From: Caballeronia sordidicola
GTDB taxonomy: Bacteria > Pseudomonadota > Gammaproteobacteria > Burkholderiales > Burkholderiaceae
Length of the DNA stretch: 64,000 nt
Assembly (NCBI RefSeq): GCF_002220365.1
Contig: NZ_MTHB01000110.1
Coordinates: forward strand, 186,001-250,000
Direction: 5' to 3'
Shown one piece after another: positions 27,781 to 36,024 of this stretch (position 1 is its first letter; each line of letters opens with the position of its first letter). Made by a program: the position numbers and the translations under genes. Below the pieces are notes generated by a model. That model made no database searches, was not told the DNA's origin, and worked only from the letters and a program-made list of their open reading frames with translations.

Positions 27781-27939
27781 CGCTCAACGCGGTCTCGCTA
27801 AAGACCCTGTCCAGGCTTCGGCCGATTGAAGCCGGTACGTGCCGGGTGGATCGCTACGATCAAACAGGGACATCGTTGGGTCGTCGACGTGACGATGCGG
27901 CGCCCTTTCACGTGCGCCTTTTCAGTGAGCGGAAAAACA

Positions 27940-28668
27940 ATGCGATTTCTCTTTGACCAGACGGCGGAAGGGGGCACCTACCTGGGTTGGCTGATGTCCG
28001 GTTTATGCTGGACGCTGCTCTTGTGGTTTGTTTCCGGCATGTTCGCGTTCGCAATCGGCATAACCGTGGGTGCAGCTCGCACGGTCCGCTATCTTCCATT
28101 GCGAATCGCGGCGAGGATTTATGTTCAGGTGTTCCGCAATGTCCCGCTGCTCGTGCAAGTATTCCTCTGGTACTTCGTCCTTCCCGAAGTAATCCCCACC
28201 GCATGGGGGAACTCAATCAAGCAGGTCGCACCGCCATGGGCCAGCTTTTATCCCGCTGTAGCCGGGCTGAGCCTGTACACGGCATCGCGTATTGCGGAGC
28301 AAGTTCGTGCCGGTATCAATGCGCTCTCCGATGGCCAGAAAAAAGCGGCGGATGCACTCGGCCTGACCGCTTTCCAAACCTACCTGCTGATCTTATTGCC
28401 GCAGGCCCTTCGCATAACCATCCCGACGTTAACCAGCGAAGCACTTGGCCTCCTCAAAAATACGTCGGTTGCATTGACGATCGGTTTGCTCGAGATCACC
28501 GCCCGCGCGGAACAGATCAACGAATTCACGTTCAGGACGTTCGACGCCTTCGCGAGTGCAACGGTTCTGTACCTGTTGATCGCACTCGTATTACACCAGG
28601 TCGCATTTCAGGTGGAGCGGATGCTTCGTATTCCTGGCGTGAGCCAAAACAACGCGGTCAGAAAGTAG
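27940..28668 (+). CDS. Amino acid ABC transporter permease (GltJ-like)
   Basis: A 242-residue inner-membrane permease of the HisM/GltJ family. About five helices are visible from residue 14. The cytoplasmic EAA loop reads ALSDGQKKAADALGLTAFQTYLLILLPQALR, which docks the ATPase. IYVQVFRNVPLLVQVFLWYF is a typical family segment. I use the ATG at 27940, with GAGCGGA upstream; the frame stays open to 27826 but the extra 38 residues look non-coding. It is 8 bases before the second permease gene. Confidence 0.88.
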   Translation: MRFLFDQTAEGGTYLGWLMSGLCWTLLLWFVSGMFAFAIGITVGAARTVRYLPLRIAARIYVQVFRNVPLLVQVFLWYFVLPEVIPTAWGNSIKQVAPPWASFYPAVAGLSLYTASRIAEQVRAGINALSDGQKKAADALGLTAFQTYLLILLPQALRITIPTLTSEALGLLKNTSVALTIGLLEITARAEQINEFTFRTFDAFASATVLYLLIALVLHQVAFQVERMLRIPGVSQNNAVRK

Positions 28669-28676
28669 GGGGTGTC

Positions 28677-29411
28677 ATGTCTTTTGATTTCGCCGCTGTG
28701 CTCAACGCCACCCCGTACCTGCTGCAGGGACTTTTGTTCTCGGCCGAGCTCACGCTGGTGGCCATGATCGGCGGAATGCTGTTGGGGACGTTCATGGCAA
28801 TCATCAGGCACATGCGTGTGCCCGTTGCGGCCGAGGCCATTCGTGCCTACGTCACCCTGATGCGTTCCATTCCCCTGATTCTCGTTCTCTTTTGGTTCTT
28901 CTTCCTGGTTCCGCTGCTGTTGGGTCACTTGACGCCAGCGGGCCGTTCGATCCCGCTCGGCCCGAAATTCACCGCTTTCATCACCTTCACCCTTTTTGAG
29001 TCCGCCTACTACGCGGAGATAGTACGCGCCGGGCTCAAGGCGATCGACAAAGGGCAATACGAAGGTGCGAAGGCGCTTGGTCTTTCCAGCTTGACCATGT
29101 ATTGGAGCGTTGTCGTGCCCCAGGTCCTTCGGGTCACCGCGCCGATCATCGTGTCGCAGACGATCATTCTGTTTCAGGACACGGCGCTCGTGTACGTACT
29201 GTCACTCACCGACTTCTTTGGCGCGGCAGCAAAGATCGCCCAGCGTGATTCGAAACTGGTGGAATTCTATTCGACGGTCGCGGTTGTCTATCTGCTCATT
29301 TGCTCGATGGGGTCCGAGTTGTCAGAGCGTTTCCGGAAGAAACAAGGGTACCGCTCGCCTCGCGGCAGGTTCGAACGCGCCAAGCGTATGTTCGGCATTG
29401 CCCGCCCCTGA
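28677..29411 (+). CDS. Amino acid ABC transporter permease (GltK-like)
   Basis: A 244-residue partner permease. It begins MSFDFAAVLNATPYLLQGLLFSAELTL, carries the family segment AYVTLMRSIPLILVLFWFFFL, and has the EAA loop AIDKGQYEGAKALGLSSLTMYWSVVVPQVLR. The ATG at 28677 is preceded by GGGGGT and starts 8 bases after the previous stop. The frame is open far upstream, but that stretch lies over gltJ and is a shadow. It should form the membrane heterodimer with the GltJ-like protein. Confidence 0.88.
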   Translation: MSFDFAAVLNATPYLLQGLLFSAELTLVAMIGGMLLGTFMAIIRHMRVPVAAEAIRAYVTLMRSIPLILVLFWFFFLVPLLLGHLTPAGRSIPLGPKFTAFITFTLFESAYYAEIVRAGLKAIDKGQYEGAKALGLSSLTMYWSVVVPQVLRVTAPIIVSQTIILFQDTALVYVLSLTDFFGAAAKIAQRDSKLVEFYSTVAVVYLLICSMGSELSERFRKKQGYRSPRGRFERAKRMFGIARP

Positions 29412-29437
29412 ACCATCTCTAGCTTCGAGGTCTGATC

Positions 29438-30211
29438 ATGGATGACCCGTTTTCGCTTCGGAATGAAATCCTTCGGATAGAAGGGCTTGAGCAAAGCTAT
29501 GGAACGCTTCCTGTTCTGAAGGGCATCGACCTTCGCGTCAACAAGGCAGAACGAATCGTTATATGTGGTCCATCGGGTTCGGGGAAATCGACGCTGATCC
29601 GGTGCATCAACGGGCTGGAAGCATTCAAGTCCGGAACGATATGTGTCACCGATGTCAGTAGCGGCGAACATCTGACGCTACTCAAGGATATCCGTCGCGA
29701 AGTAGGCATGGTCTTTCAGAATTTCAACCTGTTTCCGCATTTGTCGATACTTGAAAACTGCATGCTGGCACCCATCAAAGTGCGCGGTGTGAAGAAGGCT
29801 GAGGCGCGAGATAGAGCACTTTATTTTCTAGAAAAAGTCCGCGTGCTGGATCAGGCACAAAAGTATCCTGGACAGTTATCCGGCGGCCAACAGCAACGCG
29901 TCGCCATCGCGCGTGCGCTGTGCATGCAGCCGTCCATCATGCTCTTCGATGAACCCACCTCCGCACTGGACCCCGAAGTCGTGCAAGAGGTCCTGGCGAC
30001 CATGGTCGGCCTCGCCAAAGAAGGTATGACCATGCTTTGCGTCACGCACGAAATGGGGTTCGCGAGAGAAGTCGCTGACCGCGTCATTTTGATCGACGGG
30101 GGAAGGATTGTTGAAGAGGCCGCCCCCGACCAATTTTTCGACTCGCCTCAACATGAACGCACGCGGGCGTTCCTTGGTCGCGTGCTTCGTGGACATCCCG
30201 AGGTCGTATGA
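29438..30211 (+). CDS. Amino acid ABC transporter ATPase (GltL/GlnQ-like)
   Basis: A 257-residue ABC ATPase of the polar amino acid uptake family. Walker A is GPSGSGKST, the Q-loop is [13 protein letters not shown], the signature is [15 protein letters not shown], Walker B is IMLFDEP and the switch histidine lies in [14 protein letters not shown]. It powers the importer formed by the two upstream permeases and binding protein. It is the last gene of the decarboxylase operon. Confidence 0.92.
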   Translation: MDDPFSLRNEILRIEGLEQSYGTLPVLKGIDLRVNKAERIVICGPSGSGKSTLIRCINGLEAFKSGTICVTDVSSGEHLTLLKDIRREVGMVFQNFNLFPHLSILENCMLAPIKVRGVKKAEARDRALYFLEKVRVLDQAQKYPGQLSGGQQQRVAIARALCMQPSIMLFDEPTSALDPEVVQEVLATMVGLAKEGMTMLCVTHEMGFAREVADRVILIDGGRIVEEAAPDQFFDSPQHERTRAFLGRVLRGHPEVV

Positions 30212-30278
30212 GGATGGACTGCACGGCGTCGCGCGGAGTGACGCCGCACAAGCTACCAGCCCGCAACTTCGATACCAT

Positions 30279-31172
30279 CTAAGCCGCAGAATAAGGCTCG
30301 ATCAAATCGGCAAAACGATCGGCGAGCGTCTGTCTTGCCCGTGCAGGCCATATCGCGCTGAGTTCAAAACGCGGCAGCGCGGCGCCATCGACTATCTCGC
30401 ACAGTCTCACTCCGCTAAATTGCAATGCCCGAACCGAATGCGGCAATAGCGACACGCCGCATCCCGCAGCCACGCATGCGATCACGGTCAGCGACCGATT
30501 TGCTTCCTGCGCGATCTCCACCTCGCAACCCGCTTGCCGGAACGCGCTCAGAATGCCCGCGCGAACGCCGGGCAGCTGGCCCTGTGGAAACCATACCAGC
30601 CCGTGCGGCGCGAGTTCGCGTAACGACACCTTCGCACCCGCCGGCAGCGGAAAAGTCTCGGGCAACACCGCGATCAACGGCTCGCGCGCGATCAACTTTT
30701 CGCGCATCTTGCCCGCGACGGCCACCGGCGTATGTAACAAGCCAATATCGATTTCACCTTTCTCCAGCGCGCTCGCCTGCTCGGCATTGCTCATCTCGCG
30801 CAGCACCAGTTCGACATCCGGCACCGATGCGCGCAGCGCTGCGATCGCACGCGGCAGCACCTCGAACAGCGCCGCCGACGCGAACCCCACCGTCAGCCGC
30901 CCTGCGCGCTGAGCGCCGATCGCGCGAGCGCGGTGCGAGGCGGCATCGATTCTCGCGACGCTCATCCGCACGTCCTCCACGATCGCCAGCCCGGCCGCGG
31001 TCAGGTCCGCCCCACGCCGCGTGCGGCTGAAAAGCTTCACGCCCAGGTCGTTTTCCATGCGGGTGAGCGCCTGACTCAGCGCGGGCTGCGCGATGTTCAG
31101 ACGTTCGGCGGCGCGGGTGACACTGCCGGCATCGGCGACGGCGAGAAAGTACTTCAGGTTGCGCGTGTCCAT
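30279..31172 (-). CDS. LysR-family regulator divergent from the MFS/hydrolase/lyase operon
   Basis: A 297-residue LysR protein with the common CbnR/BenM-like N terminus (MDTRNLKYFLAVADAGSVTRAAERLNIAQPALSQALTRME). The effector domain contains LTVGFASAALFEVLPRAI and EIDIGLLHTP. The ATG at 31172 was chosen over a frame open to 31502 because homology begins at MDTRN. It is divergent from the MFS gene across about 120 bases that hold an inverted repeat. This is the arrangement of an inducer-dependent activator of a catabolic operon. Confidence 0.87.
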   Translation of the reverse strand: MDTRNLKYFLAVADAGSVTRAAERLNIAQPALSQALTRMENDLGVKLFSRTRRGADLTAAGLAIVEDVRMSVARIDAASHRARAIGAQRAGRLTVGFASAALFEVLPRAIAALRASVPDVELVLREMSNAEQASALEKGEIDIGLLHTPVAVAGKMREKLIAREPLIAVLPETFPLPAGAKVSLRELAPHGLVWFPQGQLPGVRAGILSAFRQAGCEVEIAQEANRSLTVIACVAAGCGVSLLPHSVRALQFSGVRLCEIVDGAALPRFELSAIWPARARQTLADRFADLIEPYSAA

Positions 31173-31181
31173 ATTAAAACG

Positions 31182-31209
31182 ATATGAAAGATGATCGTTT
31201 GCATCATAT
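31182..31209. promoter_or_regulatory. Inverted repeat in the lysR/MFS divergent promoter
   Basis: ATATGA (31182-31187) and TCATAT (31204-31209) are exact reverse complements 16 bases apart. A nested pair, ATGA and TCAT, lies inside. The site starts 10 bases upstream of the LysR start codon, where LysR proteins usually bind. Its assignment as an operator is inferred. Confidence 0.45.
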
Positions 31210-31293
31210 ATGTTTATCCAGACGATCCTTAAAATGCCTCCATGGACGAGATGCGTGAGTGACCTCGTCGTGAAAAATATGATGGAGACGACA

Positions 31294-32547
31294 GTGAACT
31301 GGTACCGCGACATATCGGCGACGGAAAAACGCACCTTATGGAGTTGCTTCGCCGGCTGGGCACTCGACGGCGTGGACACGCAGTTGTTCAGCCTCGTGAT
31401 CCCGACCTTGCTCGTGACCTGGGGTATCGGCAAGGGCCAGGCGGGGCTGATCGGCGGCGCGACGCTGGTCGCCGGCGCGTTGGGAGGACTGCTCGCCGGC
31501 ATGCTGTCGGACCGCTATGGCCGCGTGCGTGCGTTGCAGATCACCGTGATCTGGTTCTCGCTCTTCACCTTCCTTAGCGCCTTCGCGCAGAACTTCGAAC
31601 AGTTGCTTGCTCTCAAGGCCCTGCAGGGCGTGGGTTTTGGCGGCGAATGGACCGCGGGCGCGGTGCTCCTGAGCGAGACCATTCGCGCGGAACATCGTGG
31701 CAAGGCAATGGGCATTGTGCAAAGCGCGTGGGGTTTCGGCTGGGCGGGCGCGGTGCTTCTCTACCTGCTGGTGTTCTCGTTCGTGTCCCCGGAGTGGGCG
31801 TGGCGGCTGCTGTTCGGTATCGGGGTGATTCCTGCCGGGCTCGTGCTTTATCTGCGCCGTAATGTGGTCGAACCGCCGCGCGCCGTCGTCAGCGCAGGGT
31901 CATCCAGGCTGGCACTGCCAGCAGCACGCAGCATCTTCGACCGGTCGGTGATGCGCACAACGATCGTGGGCGCACTGATCGGCGTGGGTGCACACGGCGG
32001 TTATCACGCGATCACCACATGGCTGCCCACGTACCTCAAGACCGAGCGGCATCTGTCCGTGCTCGGCACGGGCGGTTATCTCGCCGTCGTCATCACGGCA
32101 TTCATCTGCGGCTGTTTTGTGAGCGCCTGGCTTCAGGACCGGATCGGGCGCAGGCTCAACGTGATCCTCTTCGCCGTATGCTGTGTCGCGACGGTCAACC
32201 TCTACGTCTTCCTGCCAATGGGCGACACCGCGATGCTGTTCCTCAGCTTTCCGCTAGGTCTCTTCGCGGCCGGCATCCCGGCCACGCTCGGCGCGCTTTT
32301 CAACGAGCTTTATCCGCAAGGCATCCGAGGCACCGGCGTGGGCTTTTGCTATAACTTCGGGCGGATCGTCTCGGCAGGTTTTCCAGTGCTGGTCGGTCAC
32401 ATGGGCAACTCGATGCCGCTTGGCTCGGCGCTTGGCATCGACGCCGGCATTGCCTACGGACTCGTGGTCGTGGCCGCTCTCATGCTGCCGGAAACAAAGA
32501 ACCGACCTATCGCGACGGTAGCGGCCAATGCCACGACTCGCGCCTAG
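31294..32547 (+). CDS. MFS transporter, aromatic/organic-acid symporter type
   Basis: A 417-residue 12-helix carrier. Family motifs are FAGWALDGVDTQLFSLVIP in helix 1, GMLSDRYGRVRAL after helix 2 and LQGVGFGGEWTAGAVLLSE in helix 4, which resembles acid:H+ symporters. The GTG at 31294 (MNWYRDISATEK) has GGAG six bases upstream and gives the usual start for this family; ATGs at 31279 and 31282 are alternatives. It is first in an operon with a hydrolase and a lyase family enzyme, so it probably imports their carboxylate substrate. Confidence 0.85.
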   Translation: MNWYRDISATEKRTLWSCFAGWALDGVDTQLFSLVIPTLLVTWGIGKGQAGLIGGATLVAGALGGLLAGMLSDRYGRVRALQITVIWFSLFTFLSAFAQNFEQLLALKALQGVGFGGEWTAGAVLLSETIRAEHRGKAMGIVQSAWGFGWAGAVLLYLLVFSFVSPEWAWRLLFGIGVIPAGLVLYLRRNVVEPPRAVVSAGSSRLALPAARSIFDRSVMRTTIVGALIGVGAHGGYHAITTWLPTYLKTERHLSVLGTGGYLAVVITAFICGCFVSAWLQDRIGRRLNVILFAVCCVATVNLYVFLPMGDTAMLFLSFPLGLFAAGIPATLGALFNELYPQGIRGTGVGFCYNFGRIVSAGFPVLVGHMGNSMPLGSALGIDAGIAYGLVVVAALMLPETKNRPIATVAANATTRA

Positions 32548-32558
32548 ACGGGGACCAC

Positions 32559-33464
32559 ATGATCGACGAACGGATTGAAACGATGCAGGCACAAGACACG
32601 ACGGTAGCGGATCAGTGGTCTGACGCCAACGATATCAATGGCACTAACGATGCGCGGATCACCGCTGTCGACGCCCATGCCCACGTCTTCGTGCGCGGCT
32701 TGCCGCTTGCGGCGCAGCGTCGCCATGCGCCAGACTACGACGCGACGCTCGATGCCTATGCAGGCCATTTGCGCGCGAACGGTATCTCGCACGCCGTGCT
32801 GGTCCAGCCCAGTTTTCTCGGCACCGACAACAGCTTTTTCCTCGATGTGGCGAGGCGTTATCCGCGACGCTTTCGCGGAGTGGCGGTCGTCGATTGCTCG
32901 GTCACCGATACCGAGCTCGCACTGCTCGATCGCACAGGCGTGGTGGGTATCCGCCTGAACCTGATCGGCTTGCCGGTTCCTCAACTGAGCGCGCCTGAGT
33001 GGCAACGATTGCTGGCGCGTGTCAATGCGCTCGGCTGGCATGTCGAGGTCCATCGTGAAGCGGTGGATTTGCACGCTGTAGTAGGTCCACTGCTCGAGCA
33101 GGGATGCACGGTGGTCGTCGACCACTTCGGCCGTCCGAATCCGCACACCGGCACCAACGACCCGGGCTTCGGATACCTGCTGTCGGTTGCGGCAACGGGA
33201 CGCGTGTGGATTAAGCTGTCGGCGGCGTACCGGAGTGCGCCCGGCAATGACGGAACGGCTTTGGGGACCGCACTTGCAAGCCAGCTGCTTGACGCTTACA
33301 CGCCCGAGCGTCTGGTCTGGGGCAGCGATTGGCCGCACACGCAGCACCAGCAACTGGTGGATTACGACGCCACGCGGCGTGCGCTCGACCAATGGGTTCC
33401 TGACGCGACGCAGCGCGAGCTTATCCTCACGCGCTCGGCCCGTGCGCTGTATCGATTCGAATAA
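32559..33464 (+). CDS. TIM-barrel metal-dependent hydrolase/lactonase (amidohydrolase 2 family)
   Basis: A 301-residue amidohydrolase-2 family protein, related to 2-pyrone-4,6-dicarboxylate lactonase and other sugar or acid lactonases. The N-terminal metal motif is DAHAHVF (His40, His42) and the C-terminal metal aspartate lies in LVWGSDWPHTQ. HREAVDLHAVV and VVDHFGRPNP are conserved barrel strands. It starts 11 bases after the MFS stop. Hydrolysis of a cyclic ester between uptake and the downstream lyase is a plausible order of events, but the substrate is unknown. Confidence 0.82.
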   Translation: MIDERIETMQAQDTTVADQWSDANDINGTNDARITAVDAHAHVFVRGLPLAAQRRHAPDYDATLDAYAGHLRANGISHAVLVQPSFLGTDNSFFLDVARRYPRRFRGVAVVDCSVTDTELALLDRTGVVGIRLNLIGLPVPQLSAPEWQRLLARVNALGWHVEVHREAVDLHAVVGPLLEQGCTVVVDHFGRPNPHTGTNDPGFGYLLSVAATGRVWIKLSAAYRSAPGNDGTALGTALASQLLDAYTPERLVWGSDWPHTQHQQLVDYDATRRALDQWVPDATQRELILTRSARALYRFE

Positions 33465-33517
33465 AAATTTCCCCTTACGTCACTAACGTCACTAACATCA
33501 ACACGGAGAGTTCAACC

Positions 33518-34405
33518 ATGTCGCTTCCATCCGCTGAACGTCGTAGCGCCTTCCGCTCGCTGGTCGAAAGCCGGCACGCGTTGCTCGTGCCCGGTGCGTT
33601 CAACGCGCTGAGTGCGCGCGTTGCTGCCGATATCGGGTTCGGTGCGTTGTATATCACCGGTGCCGGCGTGACCAACATGTTTCTCGGGCTTCCGGATCTC
33701 GGCTTTGTCGGCCTGCACGAAATGGCTGACCATACCGCCCGTATCCGCGACGCGGTGGACCTGCCGCTAATTGTCGATGCCGATACCGGCTACGGCAATG
33801 CGCTCAACGTGCGTCATGCGGTTCGCACCCTGGAACGCGCGGGCGCCGACGCCATCCAGCTCGAAGACCAGGAGAGCCCCAAGAAGTGCGGGCATTTCGC
33901 TGGCAAGGCGGTGATATCGACGAGTGAGATGGTCGGCAAACTGCACGCGGCGGTTGATGCTCGCGAGGACCCCAATCTGCTGATCGTTGCCCGTACCGAT
34001 GCCTGCGCGACTCATGGATTCGATGCCGCCATTGAACGTGGGCATCGCTTCGCCGAGGCTGGCGCGGATGTGCTCTTCATCGAGGCAGTTGAAACAATCG
34101 AGGAGATCCAACGCTTGCCCGCGATGTTCGATGTGCCGCAGCTCATCAACATCGTGATTGGCGGCAAGACGCCGACGCTGCCGCAATCCAGGCTGGCGGA
34201 ACTTGGCTTCGGGATTGCGCTTTACGCAAACGCACCGCTTCAGAGTGCCGTACGTGGCATGCAGCGGGCTTTGGGCGTACTTAAGGCTCAAGGGAGGCTC
34301 GACGAAGATCCGGACCTCGTGGTGCCGTTCAGCGAGCGCCAGCGCCTGGTCGACAAACCCTTCTACGACCGGCTCGACGAAAAATACGCCGCACATGATG
34401 ACTAA
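33518..34405 (+). CDS. Isocitrate lyase/PEP mutase family enzyme
   Basis: A 295-residue protein of the isocitrate lyase/PEP mutase superfamily. The Mg-binding acidic motif is VDADTGYGN (Asp87, Asp89), and the active-site loop KKCGH is at residues 122-126 with the catalytic cysteine of the C-C lyases. Members include 2-methylisocitrate lyase, 2,3-dimethylmalate lyase, oxaloacetate decarboxylase and carboxyphosphonoenolpyruvate mutase. The KKCGH cysteine argues for a lyase. It follows the lactonase by 53 bases, with a short repeat of ACGTCACTA in the gap. It probably cleaves the hydroxy-acid released upstream. Confidence 0.84.
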   Translation: MSLPSAERRSAFRSLVESRHALLVPGAFNALSARVAADIGFGALYITGAGVTNMFLGLPDLGFVGLHEMADHTARIRDAVDLPLIVDADTGYGNALNVRHAVRTLERAGADAIQLEDQESPKKCGHFAGKAVISTSEMVGKLHAAVDAREDPNLLIVARTDACATHGFDAAIERGHRFAEAGADVLFIEAVETIEEIQRLPAMFDVPQLINIVIGGKTPTLPQSRLAELGFGIALYANAPLQSAVRGMQRALGVLKAQGRLDEDPDLVVPFSERQRLVDKPFYDRLDEKYAAHDD

Positions 34406-34471
34406 CCCCGCTGCGCCCTGAAACCAGCGGATCACAAGCTGCACCACATAACAAATAAAAAGAGGCCGACT

Positions 34472-34650
34472 ATGAGTGCCCCTCGAATGGAAGAAGCATG
34501 CTGGCTAAAACCGAACTGTTTCACGTGCGCATGCGGGCGCTGGCTGTGGGCCTGCCGTATGCCCTGACCACGGCCATCCTAGGCGGCACTACGGAATTCG
34601 TCGCGCTGAAGTTCAAGTCAATCGGGCACGAGCACTATTTCTACCTGTGG
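34472..34650 (+). pseudogene. Remnant of an MHS-type MFS transporter gene
   Basis: From 34498 the sequence reads LAKTELFHVRMRALAVGLPY then ALTTAILGGTTEFVALKFKS and IGHEHYFYLW, the C-terminal helices of a KgtP/ProP-like metabolite:H+ symporter. The frame then breaks into unrelated sequence near 34650. An apparent original start, ATGAGTGCCCCT at 34472 with an AGAGG site, is in another frame 26 bases upstream. Most of the gene seems to have been deleted, leaving a start and about 50 C-terminal codons. The identity of the helix segment is clear; the deletion model is inference. Confidence 0.65.
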
Positions 34651-34835
34651 TTACCTACAGCGGCCAAGCGAGCGACAAGGTCAGCGGCACGGTCTTCTCC
34701 ATCACGGCTGACGAGCTCCAGCATGCGGACGCTTACGAAGTCGCCGCTTATCGGCGCGACCGGGTCCTGCTCGCATCAGGCACCTCGGCGTGGGTCTACG
34801 TCGATGCAAGGTCAGCCAAGCCGGCTCCTGTCTGA
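34647..34835 (+). pseudogene. C-terminal remnant of a gamma-glutamylcyclotransferase-like (AIG2) gene
   Basis: Sixty codons in a different frame from the MFS remnant encode the second half of a GGCT/AIG2-fold protein: SGQASDKVSGTVFSITADEL, then ADAYEVAAYRRDRVLLASG and SAWVYVDAR. Full-length family members have about 110-150 residues, and the N-terminal substrate loop is missing. It is fused directly to the MFS remnant. Its last 40 bases overlap the 3' end of the oppositely oriented Old Yellow Enzyme gene. No promoter or intact start is present. Confidence 0.65.
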
Positions 34836-35953
34836 GATCCCCTGTGTTGCACAGCTGTTAGCGCCGGATAGTCCGTGAGACCATGAGCGTCCCCGGCGTA
34901 AGCCGTCGCCCGATCGAACGGATTCAGTACTGCGTTTTCGCGGATGCGCTCAGGCAGGTCGGGGTTGGCAATGAACATCCGTCCGAACGCAACGGCGTCG
35001 GCCAGCCCGGACTCGAGCACCTGGACCGCCGTCCCGGGGTTGTAGCCGCCGGCGGTGATCATCGGGCCGTCGAACGCATGGCGGAAAAGCGCGGCGTTGT
35101 TGGCACTGTCCACGCTCGCGTCATCACCGTATCCCGCCGACGACGCACGCGGCTCGATCAGGTGAAGATACGCAAGCTTGCGCTGGCCGAGTTCGCGGAT
35201 CACGTGGGTGAAATGAAGCACCGTGTCGCTATCGTGCAAGCCCCCAAGGTTGCCGTGCGGCGACAGGCGAACAGCAGTGCGATCGGCGCCGATGACGTCG
35301 GTGATCGCGTCGACCACTTCAAGCAGCAGCCGCGTCCGGTTCTCGATCGACCCGCCGTACTCGTCGGTGCGATGATTGCTGCCGTCCTGCAGGAACTGGT
35401 CGAGCAGGAAGCCGTTCGCTCCGTGGATCTCGACGCCATCGAAACCAGCGTCGAGCGCATTTCTCGCTGCGCTCCAGAACGACACCACGATCTCCGATAT
35501 TTCGAGCGTGTCCAGCGCGTGCGGCGTCTCGTAGGGCTCCTGCTGAAACGCCGGCGTGTAAGCGAGGCCCGGCGCTGCTATAGCTGAAGGCGCGACGGGC
35601 AGGCTACCGTCGGGGTTGTAGGTCGAATGCGACCAGCGCCCGTGGTGAACGATCTGGAGTACGATCCGGCCGCCCCTGGCATGAACGGCCTCGGTGACAG
35701 CGCGCCAACCGGCAACCTGCTCCGGCGAGTAGATGCCGGGCATCTGCGGATAGCCGTGTCCGTTGACGCTGATTGCCGTCGCTTCGGTGATGATCAGACC
35801 CGCCGTGGCTCGCTGCGCATAGTATTCGGCGCTGATGGGCAAAGGCACTCCACCGGGTCCGGCGCGCATGCGGGTAAGCGCTGGCATCACGATACGGTTT
35901 GGCAACGACAGCGCGCCTAGTTGCAGAGGCACGAAAAGTGGGTCGGTAGACAT
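34796..35953 (-). CDS. Old Yellow Enzyme-family alkene reductase with Phe at the usual Tyr position
   Basis: A 385-residue FMN-dependent ene-reductase of the NemA/PETN-reductase type. It opens PLFVPLQLGALSLPNRIVMPALTRMRA. The active-site segment is HGANGFLLDQFLQDGSN followed by RTDEYGGSIENR. The substrate-binding His and Asn are present, but the residue that is normally the proton-donating Tyr (Tyr196 in OYE1) is Phe. After the usual end LTDYPAL it runs on about 20 residues, of which the last 13 codons are antisense to the cyclotransferase remnant. It is followed upstream on the same strand by an unknown gene and a divergent LysR gene. Confidence 0.88.
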   Translation of the reverse strand: MSTDPLFVPLQLGALSLPNRIVMPALTRMRAGPGGVPLPISAEYYAQRATAGLIITEATAISVNGHGYPQMPGIYSPEQVAGWRAVTEAVHARGGRIVLQIVHHGRWSHSTYNPDGSLPVAPSAIAAPGLAYTPAFQQEPYETPHALDTLEISEIVVSFWSAARNALDAGFDGVEIHGANGFLLDQFLQDGSNHRTDEYGGSIENRTRLLLEVVDAITDVIGADRTAVRLSPHGNLGGLHDSDTVLHFTHVIRELGQRKLAYLHLIEPRASSAGYGDDASVDSANNAALFRHAFDGPMITAGGYNPGTAVQVLESGLADAVAFGRMFIANPDLPERIRENAVLNPFDRATAYAGDAHGLTDYPALTAVQHRGSQTGAGLADLAST

Positions 35954-36024
35954 GGCGAGATTCCCGGGCGAATGCGGTATGGAGCGAAAGACGTGCCGTC
36001 AGGCAATTACGGCTAAGCTGACGC

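Noticed and set aside
27987-28676. Long in-frame upstream extension of the GltK-like gene
   Set aside because: The extension overlaps the GltJ-like gene and has no homology; a normal start with a ribosome site is at 28677.
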